Shown here: positions 41,974-53,665 of the stretch, piece after piece
Layout of the letters: every line of letters starts with the position of its first letter
Position numbering within the stretch: the first letter of the stretch is position 1
NCBI GenBank assembly: GCA_963281255.1
Contig: OY725493.1
Span: forward strand, 248,001 to 312,000
DNA: 64,000 bases
DNA from: Aphrocallistes beatrix
Taxonomy: Eukaryota > Porifera > Hexactinellida > Sceptrulophora > Aphrocallistidae
Reading direction: 5' to 3'
The notes under the pieces: generated by a model
What the model was told of the DNA's origin: nothing
The model's database searches: none
Seen by the model: only the letters and a program-made list of their open reading frames with translations
Position numbers and translations under genes: made by a program

Positions 41974-44762
41974 CTATTTCTTCCACCAATTTGTCTTGGC
42001 ATTTGACTTTTTCGTATACTTAAGCACTGCATCTGCTATAGCGTGGTTAGGAATGAGTTCTGAAGAGCGTAGAGGAGTGTTGCTGATAGGATCTGTGTGT
42101 GTATTCTCTATGTGCTGTAGAATAGCGTGACGTTCATACGTGTTACCTTCAGGAGTCATGACAGGGTTGTCGAACAGTTGATTTGTGATAGAACAAACTA
42201 GAGCTGGAGGATGAGAGACGTTAGAATAGTCTGATTTTATCTTGAAATCTTGTTCTATGGTAAACAATGTTTTGCCTTTTAGACTCAAGATTTCACAGAG
42301 ACGATTTACTGTCTGATCATACAACTCATTGTACCAAATTGCTATCTCCAACACCTTGCTTCTAACTGCATGTGATATGATTGGTTGAGCTAGCATAGAG
42401 TGGATTGCATCTAGAATTTGACGGAGTGAGACACTAGGAGAGTAGTCTTCTATGAGAATAGGATGACATATGAGTCCTGCCTTGTCTACGTTAGGATGAT
42501 AGACTGATGACAGAAATCTCAGTTTAGGCGGGTAATGTGGGTACTGTTCTCCGAAATACAATTCCAGTATAAATATAGAACCTTCAAAGGGAGAGTGTAT
42601 TGGTCCTTGCATGAAGATTATCCATTTTAGAATTTTATTTTTGAAAGGATAGAGTTTGCAGTAAGGATTAGGGCTCTTAATGTAAGCAGTAACTTTCCTC
42701 AAAATTTGTAGATTAAAGGCACTTGTACTTTCAAGTATCATAGTTTTCTGATCATTTTTCTTCCCCCTTTCCGGTTTAAGAAATTCTTCTGCAGTAAATA
42801 GGTTATTCATGAACTTTTTTGAAATACTTTGATAAGAACCAGACTTTTCAATAATAATATTTCCTGATAATATATCTTGCAAAATGGCTGAATAGTCACA
42901 GATAGGGTGAGCTATAAGGTTAAATTTGATTTCGTTTGATGTAAGTCTTGTTATCAATTCACTGTTGATATGAACTCCTTTCGTTATCTGGGATAGTTTT
43001 TGTAATTGGTGCCCATGTTGTTCGGACATCATAACATTGTTAACCACAAAATATAATTTAGACAATTTTTTTTCAACAGAACTTTGATTACTTCCATAGT
43101 ATTTAAGGCTAGTCTCACTATTTGTAAACAAAAATATTTCTGTTATTAATTCTCGATTAGAACTAGGATATTCTTTAGTACAATTTTCCAGTGCATTTAA
43201 AATGATTCCCTTGTTCAGTTTTATATTATTTAACTTTTGAGGAGAAAATTCATCGATATACGTGTATGCTTTAATTTTCTTTAAAACTATACCGTACTCA
43301 AAGGTAGGGCGAATTACTTCCTCAAAGCCCAGCAGGAATTGATGATCATTAGAAATGACTATAGCTCCAAGTAATGACTTAGATTTAATTCTAATTAGAT
43401 AGTCTATTAATGTTTCTATTAATATGATGGCAGCATCAATTTTACACAGTTCAGGATTAGGCTTGTTACTGGTTGTGGAATATTCAATAAATGTTGAATG
43501 CATATCACTACTGATGTCTAGTATGATTATAATCTTGGGGTAACTGTTTATATTGGATACCTCGAGTCGTTCTGAAATGTTAATATCATGAGGATTGTAT
43601 GAGTAACATCTACCATCTTCTGGAGAGAAATAGTTGAAGTACCCATACCTCCCTTCAGTCCTTCCTAGGAACACACAGGGACTAGACAGACCACGAATCA
43701 GTGGAAGCATCAGTCCGTACGATTTGGCGTTAGTGCGTGTTCTTCTATGTGCATCCACAGCTGTGGGAATTTGGAGATGGTGGGACTATCTGAAGTTGTG
43801 GAGAGAAGAGAAATGGTTGTAATGATGCCTTCATTGATGGCTATTCTGTGTGGTAGAGATGTGGGGGATTGAGTGAATAGGAGATAGAGAGAGTAGACGA
43901 GTGGAGGAGAACAGGAAATCTTCCTAAGCAGTCCCAGTCTCCTCAGCAGTCTGTCTTTATCTCTGTTCTCTCCGTACTCTCTCACTAAGAAGAGGAGATA
44001 CGCGATGAATGTGTGGAAATCTGGGAAGATGTTAAATGGATAGCATGAAGTGTAGACTGAATGAAATGCACTGAAAGGTTCATTGTTACTATAGGTGTCA
44101 GAAATTGTGAAAGATAGATTTATCTTTCCAAAATACCTTTTTATGCTATCTGGGACAATCTCCTCGCATTGCTTTACTTGATTTAAATGGTAAATATCAA
44201 TATAATCAGTGGGAGTATGCATCTCTTGGGAAAGGAGAATTTTCAAGTCTGAATAAAAAATGGGGTTTTTATTGAATTTGAATACTTTTCTGATGTTGCT
44301 ATCTTTCAGTAGAATGGTGATTATAAATTCATTGCAATCAACATCACTCACGAACTTATATTCTTTGAAAAATTTCTTTGGATAAGCATATATCAACTCA
44401 TCATCTCGTAGTCCCCAGTTAGAGAGAGGTTGTACGTAGACTTTAGGAGTAGGTGCGAGAGGATAGCCTGTCTCTGAGTACAGTTCTACACTCGTGAAGT
44501 TAATCTCTTTTTCTTTCTTACTTAAGATTTCGTAGATTTTATGTACAAACTCATAGTACATAATGGCTTGATTGATGTCTATGAGGTATGCAATATTGTC
44601 TACAATTCCTCTTTGATTTTGAAATTTGCATTTTAATCTCAATTTCTCAGAAAGATTCGTGACAACCATTTCGACTGCATTATTTATTGTTGATGGTGAC
44701 AGTTCATTCGATGTCTCAGTATATCTATGTTCTGTTACTAGAGCGGAATCTGGAATTATCTC
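41974..44762 (-). pseudogene. Class II UBL-vWA-E2-U-box copy A' with internal deletion
   Basis: The exon begins after an acceptor (TTTGTAG; first base 44762) and encodes a 31-residue lead (IIPDSALVTEHRY), beta-grasp-like region (VELYSETGYPLAPTP, SNWGL), second ubiquitin-like region (ITILLKDSNIRK, DLKILLSQEM) and the SCSPPLVYSLYLLF block. At about 43725 a deletion of roughly 260 bases, judged against the copy at 51133-52578, joins EEHALTP to KSYGLML out of frame. The downstream frame (41974-43758) is otherwise intact: vWA (LDISSDM; FTNSE), E2 with active-site cysteine (YHPNVDKAGLICHPIL) and U-box (NQLFDNPVMTPEG, TYERHAI). No SAM exon was found upstream; the assembly gap and a relic intervene. 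Confidence 0.85.
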
Positions 44763-45040
44763 CTACAAATATATAATTAATGATCAAAAACTTTAAAGTA
44801 TCCCTAAGGATGGTAGAGGGAACAAACTAAATTTTTTAAAAGGTTGTGGTCAAATTGTAGCGATTTCGGTATTTAAGAACTATTATTTGTAATCTAATGA
44901 CAAAATGGATCAGTGATGTATAAACTATGGGACATGTACCATCTTCGGATCCTTGACAGAAATGTGATTCCCCACATGTTCCCTTTATTCAAAGCACTAT
45001 ACACAATCATAGATACAATGAAAGTGTTTCGCTTAGTTAA

Positions 45041-45240
45041 NNNNNNNNNNNNNNNNNNNNNNNNNNNNNNNNNNNNNNNNNNNNNNNNNNNNNNNNNNNN
45101 NNNNNNNNNNNNNNNNNNNNNNNNNNNNNNNNNNNNNNNNNNNNNNNNNNNNNNNNNNNNNNNNNNNNNNNNNNNNNNNNNNNNNNNNNNNNNNNNNNNN
45201 NNNNNNNNNNNNNNNNNNNNNNNNNNNNNNNNNNNNNNNN
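45041..45240. other. Assembly gap of 200 N
   Basis: Exactly 200 unknown bases, likely a placeholder. The flanking sequences (AAAGTGTTTCGCTTAGTTAA left; AGAGCATTTAAAAATTCGGA right) have no recognised identity. Missing SAM or linker exons of copy A' could lie here. Confidence 0.95.
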
Positions 45241-45499
45241 AGAGCATTTAAAAATTCGGATCCTATGAACACGTATCTTAGTTACCCGTATTTTAAAAGA
45301 AGAAATTTGCGAAGCAATATTATGATGGTTGAGACATTAACTAATGAAACGGAATTCAGTTACGGATTTGATTACAAAATACGGTATAAGAGGTTTCAAG
45401 AGTATTGTACTATTAAATAAGAAAGTTATATGTATTTGTACACAATATCATACTCTTCTACGATTTGGTTCTAAAAATGCAGAAGTATCAAGATAAATA

Positions 45500-46000
45500 T
45501 AACAAAAAATTCAAAGGAATTCCATTTTACTGTTCGGTTCTTTTATATTTTAATCCAGACTCACAATTGATGAAGAGAAAAATATCTTTCTTTAGATTGT
45601 CACATGGAGTGGCATAAGTATCAATGAAATAATCGAGTATGGTTACGATTAGATCATCAGGAAGCTCACTCAAATAATAGGTAGGATTAAGCTCTTGGAT
45701 ATAGTAGGATTTTATTACACTAAGCGTTTGCTATCCCTTGGAATCTCTTGTGTTGATTTGAAATGAATTAGTTTCAAAGATCTCTGCTAATTGTAGATCA
45801 GGTGTGTTAGTGCGTGTTCTTCTATGTACCTCCACAGCTGTGTAAATGTAGAGATCGTAGGATTATTTGAAATTTTTAAAATTGAAATGGTTGTGATGAT
45901 GCCTTCATTGATGGCTATTCTGTGTGGTAGAGATGTGGGGGATTGAGTGAATAGGAGATAGAGAGAGTAGACGAGTGGAGGAGAACATATATATAAGAGT
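45500..46000 (-). pseudogene. Relic of a class II gene (helical block plus vWA piece)
   Basis: Minus-strand translation of 45830-46000 gives the conserved CSPPLVYSLYLLFTQSP and LPHRIAINEGIITTIS block. Around 45540-45700 a second piece resembles the vWA second half (NPTYYLSELPDDLIVTILDY; KKDIFLFINCESGLKY). The region between is mostly deleted, and frames are broken. It lies between chimera C and copy A', showing that the array once had a further member. Confidence 0.7.
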
Positions 46001-46138
46001 CAGACCAATCATTCTAGCCATGCACATTCTGATGGAGATATATTAAAAGTAAATATCCGCACAGGGAATGCAAACATCAAAATGGTACCACAAGAAAAAT
46101 GCAAAGTAATTTCCAACATCTAAATCAATATTTTATTA

Positions 46139-46305
46139 CAGTGTATTAGAGAACTTTGCGTGTTGCGTACTCACAGAAAGCCAAAACTTAACAACTGTGT
46201 GTTAGAGTCAAATATATGGTGTGGGACCTCTAACACACAGTTATTAAGTGGTGCGAAGATTATCTGTGAGTATACTACCACACAAAGTTCCCTAACACGC
46301 TGCAA
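46139..46305. mobile_element. Small foldback MITE
   Basis: GTGTATTAGAGAACTTTGCG (left) and the mirror of GCGTGTTAGGGAACTTTGTG (right) surround a smaller internal inverted pair, AACAACTGTGTGTTAGAG and CTCTAACACACAGTT. The structure is a nested hairpin without coding. Confidence 0.6.
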
Positions 46306-46482
46306 TATTTATATTCAATTAAGTAAAATATATACTATTTAAATCAGGGGAAGAAGAGAGCTTATGATTGAAGCTACTTAAGCTACGGTTTTCTTTCCTC
46401 ATAAAGGATGGTATATAGGCTAGTAATATGAGGGGAAATATCATTATTGAGTAGTATAAAGAGGGAAATCGTGCAAATAAAG

Positions 46483-48555
46483 TTAGAACCACTGATATAA
46501 ATGAACTACCTCACTTGGTCCTGAGTTAACTTTGATTGGTTCTGTTAACTCATTAACTTCAACACTTGGTGTAGTCACTGCTAGAACATGGGACTTCAAA
46601 GTTTTTGATCGCTGACATTCTTTTTCCATATTTCGCACTTTAGCAGTTAATTGATTAATTTCATCTTTTTGATTCTGTATTATTGATTCCATTTTTTTCA
46701 TTTTATTAAGATAGAATACTTTAGTTGTGTCGAAATGCTTTGATTCAAATGTTTTCTCATGTTTCTGTAACTCAGATCGTTTGCTTAACACTTCACATCC
46801 CATTTCCTTATATGGGCATGATATTAGTGTGTTTGGGCATTCTTTTTCAATGTGGGACTTTAACTCTTTTCGAATTAGAGTCTTCAGACATTTGTTAGGA
46901 CACAGCAGAGGAAATTCTAGACAGATTTTGTAGTGATTTTCAAATTCTTTGTATTGCACTGTAGCTGCACAATATTTACACTTTACTATTCGAAGTTGGC
47001 ACTCATAGTCGCAATGATTCTGTAATTCAGATCGCTTCAGAACAGCGCCACACATTTTGGGACAACTCAGAATGAAATTTGCGCACTTATCCAAGTGTAC
47101 ATCGATTTCTCCCAGAATTCCTCTCCACACACATCCTCTCTTCAACAGAGGGCACTTTGCTCTCAATTCAGATATGTTCTTTCTTGCTTTTACCATCGGT
47201 ATAGTGTCTTCTCCTTCCATCTTGCACACTTCACAAACTAATTTCTGATCAGGTCCGTTTACTATGCAAGCGTTTCGCATGACTCCGTTACATTTACTAC
47301 AAACACAGAAGTCAATTTCTATTTGGTTCAAATCATTTTCTAACAAATCCTGCCTGTAGCCCCCATACTTATCTTTCCCAGTTACAATCAGCAAGAGCCA
47401 TTCTTTACAATCAATCTCTCCCATTGATTTGCATATGAAAGTAGTTTCATATATATCTGGTGATTGTAAATTTGGTGTTAATATGCGTTCTTCTATGTAC
47501 ATCCACAGCTTTGATAATGTAAATATCTCAGGAAGATCAGAACTTTTTGAGAACAGTGAAATGGTTGTAATGATGCCTTCATTGGTGGCTATTCTGTGTG
47601 GTAGAGATGTGGGGGATTGAGTGAATAGGAGATAGAGAGAGTAGACGAGTGGAGGAGAACAAGAAATCTTCCTAAGCAATCCCAGTTTCCTTAGCAGTTT
47701 ATCTTTATCTCTGTTATCTCCGTACTCTCTCACTAACTCCTGAATATCCGCATTCAGTGTGTGGAATTTTGGTAAGGAACTTGACGGAAAACATGAAGTG
47801 TACACTGACTGAATACGACTTTCATTGTTGAAATAAGTGTCAGAAATTGTGAAAGATAGATTATGGCTGCCAATGGTTTCCTTTGGTATGTCCATGTTAT
47901 CTGGAACAACCTCTTCGCACTGGCTTGCAAGATTGAAGTAGTGGATGCTAATGCATTCGGTAAGGATGTGCATGTCCAAGGATATACGTATTTTCAAGTC
48001 AATACAAGAAATGTTCTCTTTATTGAATATGAATTCTTTTCTGATATTACTATCTTTCAGTTGAATGCTGATTACAAATTCCTCGCAATCAATATTACTT
48101 TCAAAAAAATAGTTGTTGAATAGTTTCTTAGGATAGGCATATATCAAATCATTATCTCGTAGTTCCCAGTTAGAGAGAGGTTCAAAGTAGATGTTAGGAG
48201 TAGGTGCGAGGGGATATCCTGTCTCTGAGTACAGCTCTACACTCGAGAAGTTAATACCTCTTTTTTCCTTCCTTAAGATTTCATAGATTTGATGTACCAA
48301 TTCATAGTACCTAACCACTCGCAGTACTTTGATGGAATATAACAAATTTTTGAAAATTCCTTGCCTGTCTAGGAATTTACATTTTATCCGTAACATTGGA
48401 ATCTTATAATTTTTCATTGCTTGTCCACTTGTCTTATTGTCAGACTTAGGTAGTACAGTAGTAGAGTTCTGTATTAGTGTAGCAGACCCCAGAGGTAGTG
48501 CGGGCGTTACTTCTTGGTAATCATGCACCGAAATTTCTGGATTTCTCTCAGCCAT
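46483..48555 (-). CDS. Chimera C: class II UBL module fused to RING/TRAF zinc fingers
   Basis: An open frame of 690 codons from ATG 48555. Residues 1-14 match the start of the SAM exons (PEISVHDY), but the rest of SAM is missing. Residues ~50-135 are the beta-grasp-like region (VELYSETGYPLAPTP); ~145-230 the second ubiquitin-like region (ISIQLKDSNIRKEF); ~275-330 the conserved helical block (KISCSPPLVYSLYLL). Instead of vWA-E2-U-box the protein continues with a RING-like block (CVCSKCNGVMRNACIV, VCEVC), TRAF-type zinc fingers (KCPLLKRGCVWRG, CPKMCGAVLKRSELQNH, CKYCAATVQ, CPNKCLKT, CPYKEMGCEV) and a coiled coil (~610-650). No MATH domain is seen. No introns interrupt it, unlike its relatives. 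The zinc-finger half resembles the gene at 31402. Confidence 0.88.
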   Translation of the reverse strand: MAERNPEISVHDYQEVTPALPLGSATLIQNSTTVLPKSDNKTSGQAMKNYKIPMLRIKCKFLDRQGIFKNLLYSIKVLRVVRYYELVHQIYEILRKEKRGINFSSVELYSETGYPLAPTPNIYFEPLSNWELRDNDLIYAYPKKLFNNYFFESNIDCEEFVISIQLKDSNIRKEFIFNKENISCIDLKIRISLDMHILTECISIHYFNLASQCEEVVPDNMDIPKETIGSHNLSFTISDTYFNNESRIQSVYTSCFPSSSLPKFHTLNADIQELVREYGDNRDKDKLLRKLGLLRKISCSPPLVYSLYLLFTQSPTSLPHRIATNEGIITTISLFSKSSDLPEIFTLSKLWMYIEERILTPNLQSPDIYETTFICKSMGEIDCKEWLLLIVTGKDKYGGYRQDLLENDLNQIEIDFCVCSKCNGVMRNACIVNGPDQKLVCEVCKMEGEDTIPMVKARKNISELRAKCPLLKRGCVWRGILGEIDVHLDKCANFILSCPKMCGAVLKRSELQNHCDYECQLRIVKCKYCAATVQYKEFENHYKICLEFPLLCPNKCLKTLIRKELKSHIEKECPNTLISCPYKEMGCEVLSKRSELQKHEKTFESKHFDTTKVFYLNKMKKMESIIQNQKDEINQLTAKVRNMEKECQRSKTLKSHVLAVTTPSVEVNELTEPIKVNSGPSEVVHLYQWF

Positions 48556-49555
48556 TTGAAGAATTTATTTCTGAAACGATAACTCTAGTAGATAATAATA
48601 TAAATGCGAAGGTATCCTTTTCTATGAATACTATAGAGCCTATCTGATATATGATCTGCTTTGTGTTAGGAGTTCCACCGGGATATTATAATAAGAGCTA
48701 TTTGATATTGTATAATTGGAAACTTCATTAATTTAGTAAACTTTGCAAATTTTTACCATTTGATCGGTATTAGAGCCAATGATTAAGGTTGATTTTTGTT
48801 CCTGGGGCATAGCACCATCCCTGTGATAACTAATATTTGGGGTATGTCTTGAAACCCTCCCAATATTTGAAGTCAAATTTCAAAAATGAGCTATTTTACC
48901 TCCATTGATTTAGTAAAATGGATTCATTATTTTATTTTAAACCAATTTGTTTTTATTGCTCTTTTGAGTAAATGTACAAACAAAATGTCAAATATTAGTT
49001 GTTAACATTAACTGCGACGGAATTAGTATAGTATCATAGGAAGTAATATTACAGAGTATGATTAAAGGCACAAGCAAACTTTGCTTGCTTGCGCTGCACC
49101 GGTTTCGATCGAAAAATTTCCTGTCGGAAAATTTGCTTATCTCTATTAAACTGATATCCAAACAAAATAATTGTAATAAACAGCTTAATCAAGGTTCCAA
49201 AAGCATTTGTGACATTAAAATAAAAATGTTCTAAACCTTAAGTTAACAGTTTGAAGCTAGATTTGTTTACTTTATATATACCTTTAAACAAAATAAACCA
49301 CATCTTTCCCTGGATAAGCACCCCAGCACTTATTTTTTGATAAACATTAAACTCCCAGCACTTATCAAACCTTGAACGTTCATTCGGGGAAAGGAAGAAA
49401 TTAATTATTACACGGAAAATCAATGTAAAAGAAATATTATTATTGATTCTAAAACATACTTGTAATAATCCGTACATAAATGAAAATATGAAGTAAACTA
49501 ATTTTAATCGATTTCAACTCCATTTCTTCCACTAATTTGTCTTGGCATTAAGCTT
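48556..49555. other. Spacer between chimera C and class II pseudogene D
   Basis: AT-rich, no gene recognised. AAACTTTGCTTGCTTGCGCTG at about 49077-49100 (in parts) is a relic of the Helitron-like repeat's GC-rich tail. Confidence 0.5.
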
Positions 49556-52500
49556 TTACTTATACTTAAGCACCGCATCTGCTATAGCGTGGTTAGGAAT
49601 GAGGTCAGAAGAGCGTAGAGGAGTGTTGCTGATAGGATCTGTGTGTGTATTCTCTATGTGCTGCAGAATAGCGTGACGTTCATACTTGTTACCTTCAGGA
49701 GTCATGACAGGATTGTCGAACAGTTGATTTGTGATAGAACAAACTAGAGCTGGAGGATGAGAGACGTTAGAATAATCTGATTTTATCTTGAAATCTTGTA
49801 CTATGGTTAACAATGTTTTGCCTTTTAAACTCAAAATTTCACAGAGACTATTGACTATTTGATCATAAAACTCTGTACTAAATTGCTATTTCCAACACCT
49901 TGCTTCTAACTGCATGTGATATGATTGGTTGGGCTAGCATAGAGTGGATTGCATCTAGAATTTGACGGAGTGAGACACTAGGAGAGTAGTCTTCTATGAG
50001 AATAGGATGACATATGAGTCCTGCCTTGTCTACGTTAGGATGATAGACTGATGATAGGAATCTCAGTTTAGGCGGGTATTGTGGGTACTGTTCTCCGAAA
50101 TTCAACTCCAGTATAAATATAGAATCTTCAAATGGAGAGTGTATTGGTCCTTGCATGAAGATTATCCATTTTAGAATTTCATTTTTGAAAGGATAGAGTT
50201 TGCAGTAAGGATTAGGGCTCTTAATGTAAGCAGTAATTTTCCTTAAAATGTGTAAACAATTAGATATTGTGCCTTGAGATGTCATAGCCTTCTGATATTC
50301 GTCTTTATCTCTCTCAGAGTTTTCAAGGAATTCTTCAGTACTAATAAGTTCTGTAGCAATTTGACTCGAGAGAAAGTTATAGGTTCCAAAATTATCACTC
50401 TCCGCATCAACACCACTCAGTATGTCTTGTAACACTGTGCAGTATTCCAATATCGGATTAGTTGGGGGTATATATTGTTTTCTTTTGAAATGTTTTTTGA
50501 TATTGGTTTATATGTAATGTGTACTCCTCTAGTTATCTTGCAAAGTTTTTTCTAAATTATGTGCGAATCTTTCTGATAGAATAACGTTGTTCACCACACA
50601 AGAGGAGTTGTAGAGTCTCCGTTCAAATGAGTTAGTCTTAGCTCCATAATACTTTTTGCTAGTTTCACCATTAGTAAAGAGGAAAATCTCTGTTTTCAAT
50701 TCCTTACTGGGACTGGAATATGAATCAATACAATAATCAATTGACGTTTGGATTATTCCATCAGTAGGCCGATTTTTCTCGTAATATGTAGGTTTAAACT
50801 TTTCTAAATATTTTTTTAATTTGGTCAAAACCACGTTGTATTCAAAAGTAAGCTTCATCATTTCCTTAGTTCGAACATCATGATTGTTTGATATTACTAT
50901 GACACCGAGCAAATACTTGAGATCCAACAAGATAGTCCACGAGATTTTCTATTAACATGTTAGCAGCATCAAGTTGACTGAGTGCAGGGTTAGGTACGCT
51001 TTGAATTCTTGAGTTTTCAAGGAATGCCAAACCCATATCACTACTGATGTCTAGTATGATTATAATCTTGGGGTAACTGTTTATATTGGATATCTCGAGA
51101 CGTTCTGAGATGTTGATATCATGAGGATTGTATCAGTAACATTTACCATCTTCCGGGGAGAAATAGTTGAAGTAGCCATACCTCCCTTCAGTCCTTCCTA
51201 GGAACACACAGGGACTAGACAGACCACGAATCAGTGGAAGCATCAGTCCGTACAATTTCCTTTCTTCTACGAAACTCTTGTAAAGCTGTACTGGATGTTG
51301 TAATGGAAATCTGTGCTTAACTCCTTCAGTGAATTCTTCCAATCTAGTGGGAGGAGTATAGCTAAACGCATCGTGTGTGGAAGAGACGTTTCTCCAAGTT
51401 ACGATTGTATCTTGGTTGGGAGGGAATGCTTGCAAGAGTCTACGAGTATCGTCATCTCTCGGATTCTCTCGTGTCCGTTTTGAAATGAAAGTAGTTTCGT
51501 AGATCTCTGTCAATTGTAGATCAGGTGTTAGTGCGTGTTCTTCTATGTGCATCCACAGCTGTGGGAATTTGGAGATGGTGGGTCTATCTGAAGTTGTGGA
51601 GAGAAGAGAAATGGTTGTAATGATGCCTTCATTGATGGCTATTCTGTGTGGTAGAGATGTGAGGGATTGAGTGAATAGGAGATAGAGAGAGTAGACGAGT
51701 GGAGGAGAACAGGAAATCTTTCTAAGCAGTCCCAATTTCCTCAATAATTTGTCTTTATCTCTGTTCTCTCCGTACTCTCTCACTAAGAAGAGGAGATATG
51801 CATTGAACGTGTAGTAATCTGTATTAGGGCCATTAGAAGGATAGCATGAAGTGTAGAATGTACGGAATACATTCAAGGATTCATTGTTAATATAAGTGTC
51901 AGAAATTGTGAAAGATAGATTTCGTCTGTCAATCGATTTCTTCTGAAAACCTATTGTATCCGGTGCGATCTCCTCGCATTTTTTAGAGAAATTGAAGTAA
52001 TATAAATCGATGCAATCCACATGTATATGTATTTCAAAGGATAGGAGTACTTTTAAGTCCAAACAGAAGACGAATTCTTTGTTAAATTCAAATTTCTTTA
52101 CAAAATTTCCATTTTGAAGTTTAATTGGAATTATGAAATCCTCGCAATCTACATCACTCACGAACTGGTAATTGTTGAATAATTCTTTAGGATAAGCATA
52201 TATCAACTCATTATCTTGTAATCCCCAATTAGAGAGAGGTTCTAGGTAGATGATAGGAGTGGGTGCGAGAGGATATCCTGTCTCTGAGTACAGTTCTACA
52301 CTCGTGAAGTTGACTCCCTTCACTTCCTTGCTTACAACCTGATATACTGTATGTACTAACTCATAATACTTTATGGACTTATCAATATCTAGTGGATACA
52401 CTGTATTGCATACAATTCCTTCTTGATTTAGAAATTTGCAATTTATTTTCAGTTTATTCAATGTATCATTTTTCGCGATAACCTTTGCTGCTGCACCATG

Positions 52501-52718
52501 GCTTGTTAATGGGATGGACTCATTTGATACATCAGCACATCTATGTTGTATCACCTTAACAGGATCTGGAATTATATCCTACATATAATTTGGTGTTAAA
52601 ATAACTTTGCAAAGATAAAAGGAACAATATTCTATTTAACAAAAAAAAGACGAAATAATGTAGATTTCGATCTTTACGAAATTAAAATAGTGTTTCTAAG
52701 CCAACCATTATATTATCA

Positions 52719-53113
52719 ACAAGCGCGCTTCGCTTGTTTGCGCTGCGCGGTTGGCGGACACTTTGTGTCCGCCGGAGGCGCCTTTTGGGTGCCTGGGGTC
52801 ACAATGATTAATTATAAGGAAAATAACATCTCTGAATACGTCTGTCCTACTGTTATAATCGATATCGCACAAAAATTCACCAAATTTATCAAATTTTAAA
52901 ATTTTTATGAGTAATGATGACGTCATAACAAAGTGATTAATGATCATTTTTTGATTATAGTTGTATCATTTGTGAGGTATGTTAGTATACAGATTCTATT
53001 AAAATTTCAGCCTTCTATCTCCTATAATGGCTGAGTTATGCTCAAATAACTATATTGCTTAACTTTTTAAAATGTGACGATGACGTCACAATTCCATTAA
53101 TCGAGTTTTAATA
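52719..53113 (-). mobile_element. Helitron-like repeat copy E (internally deleted)
   Basis: A reverse copy begins AACAAGCGCGCTTCGCTTG and ends ATTAATCGAGTTTTAATAG, with the middle (GTCGACATTTTGC to (AT)n) missing. It lies directly against copy F in the same orientation, tail to head, in the large intron of gene D. Confidence 0.75.
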
Positions 53114-53115
53114 GA

Positions 53116-53664
53116 AACAAGCGCGCTTCGCGCTTGCTTGCGCTGCGCGGCTGGCGGACACTTCGTGTCCACCGGAGGCTCCCTTCGGTCGCCTGGAGTC
53201 ACATTGGTTAATTATAAGGGAGATAACATCTCTAAATATGTCTGTTCTACTGTGCTAATCGATATCACTCGAAAAATCACCAAATTTGTCAATTTTAAAA
53301 TTTTTGATGCGTAATGATGACGTCATAACAAAGTGATGAGTCATCATTTTTTGATGAAAGTCGCATCATATGTGAGGTATGTTAGTATACAGATTCTATT
53401 AAAATTTCAGCCTTCTATCTCCTATAATGGCTGAGTTATGGTCGAATAACTGTGTTGCTTAACTTTTAAAAATGTGACAATGACGTCATAATTCCATGAT
53501 GAGTCGACATTTTGCTCTGAACTCAGAACTTACTGGAGCCATAGCCAAAAGACTCCCACATGCCAAAAATCAGCCTTCTGCGCCCGGCAGTTTCTTCAAT
53601 CAATTCGTTACAGATATATATATATATATATATATATACAATCATCGAGTTTTAATAGTAAGGA
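53116..53664 (-). mobile_element. Helitron-like repeat copy F (complete)
   Basis: A full reverse copy: GC-rich hairpin tail (AACAAGCGCGCTTCGCGC), body with TGACGTCATAATTCCATGAT, (AT)n tract at 53616-53637 and the conserved head TCGAGTTTTAATAGTAAGGA. It supports the element limits inferred from copy A. Confidence 0.8.
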
Positions 53665-53665
53665 T

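Noticed and set aside
42100..42300. Plus-strand frame over the U-box end of copy A'
   Set aside because: It is antisense to a strongly conserved U-box coding region.
44894..45272. Apparent open frames spanning the N gap
   Set aside because: Most of the residues are unknown; the openness comes from N bases.
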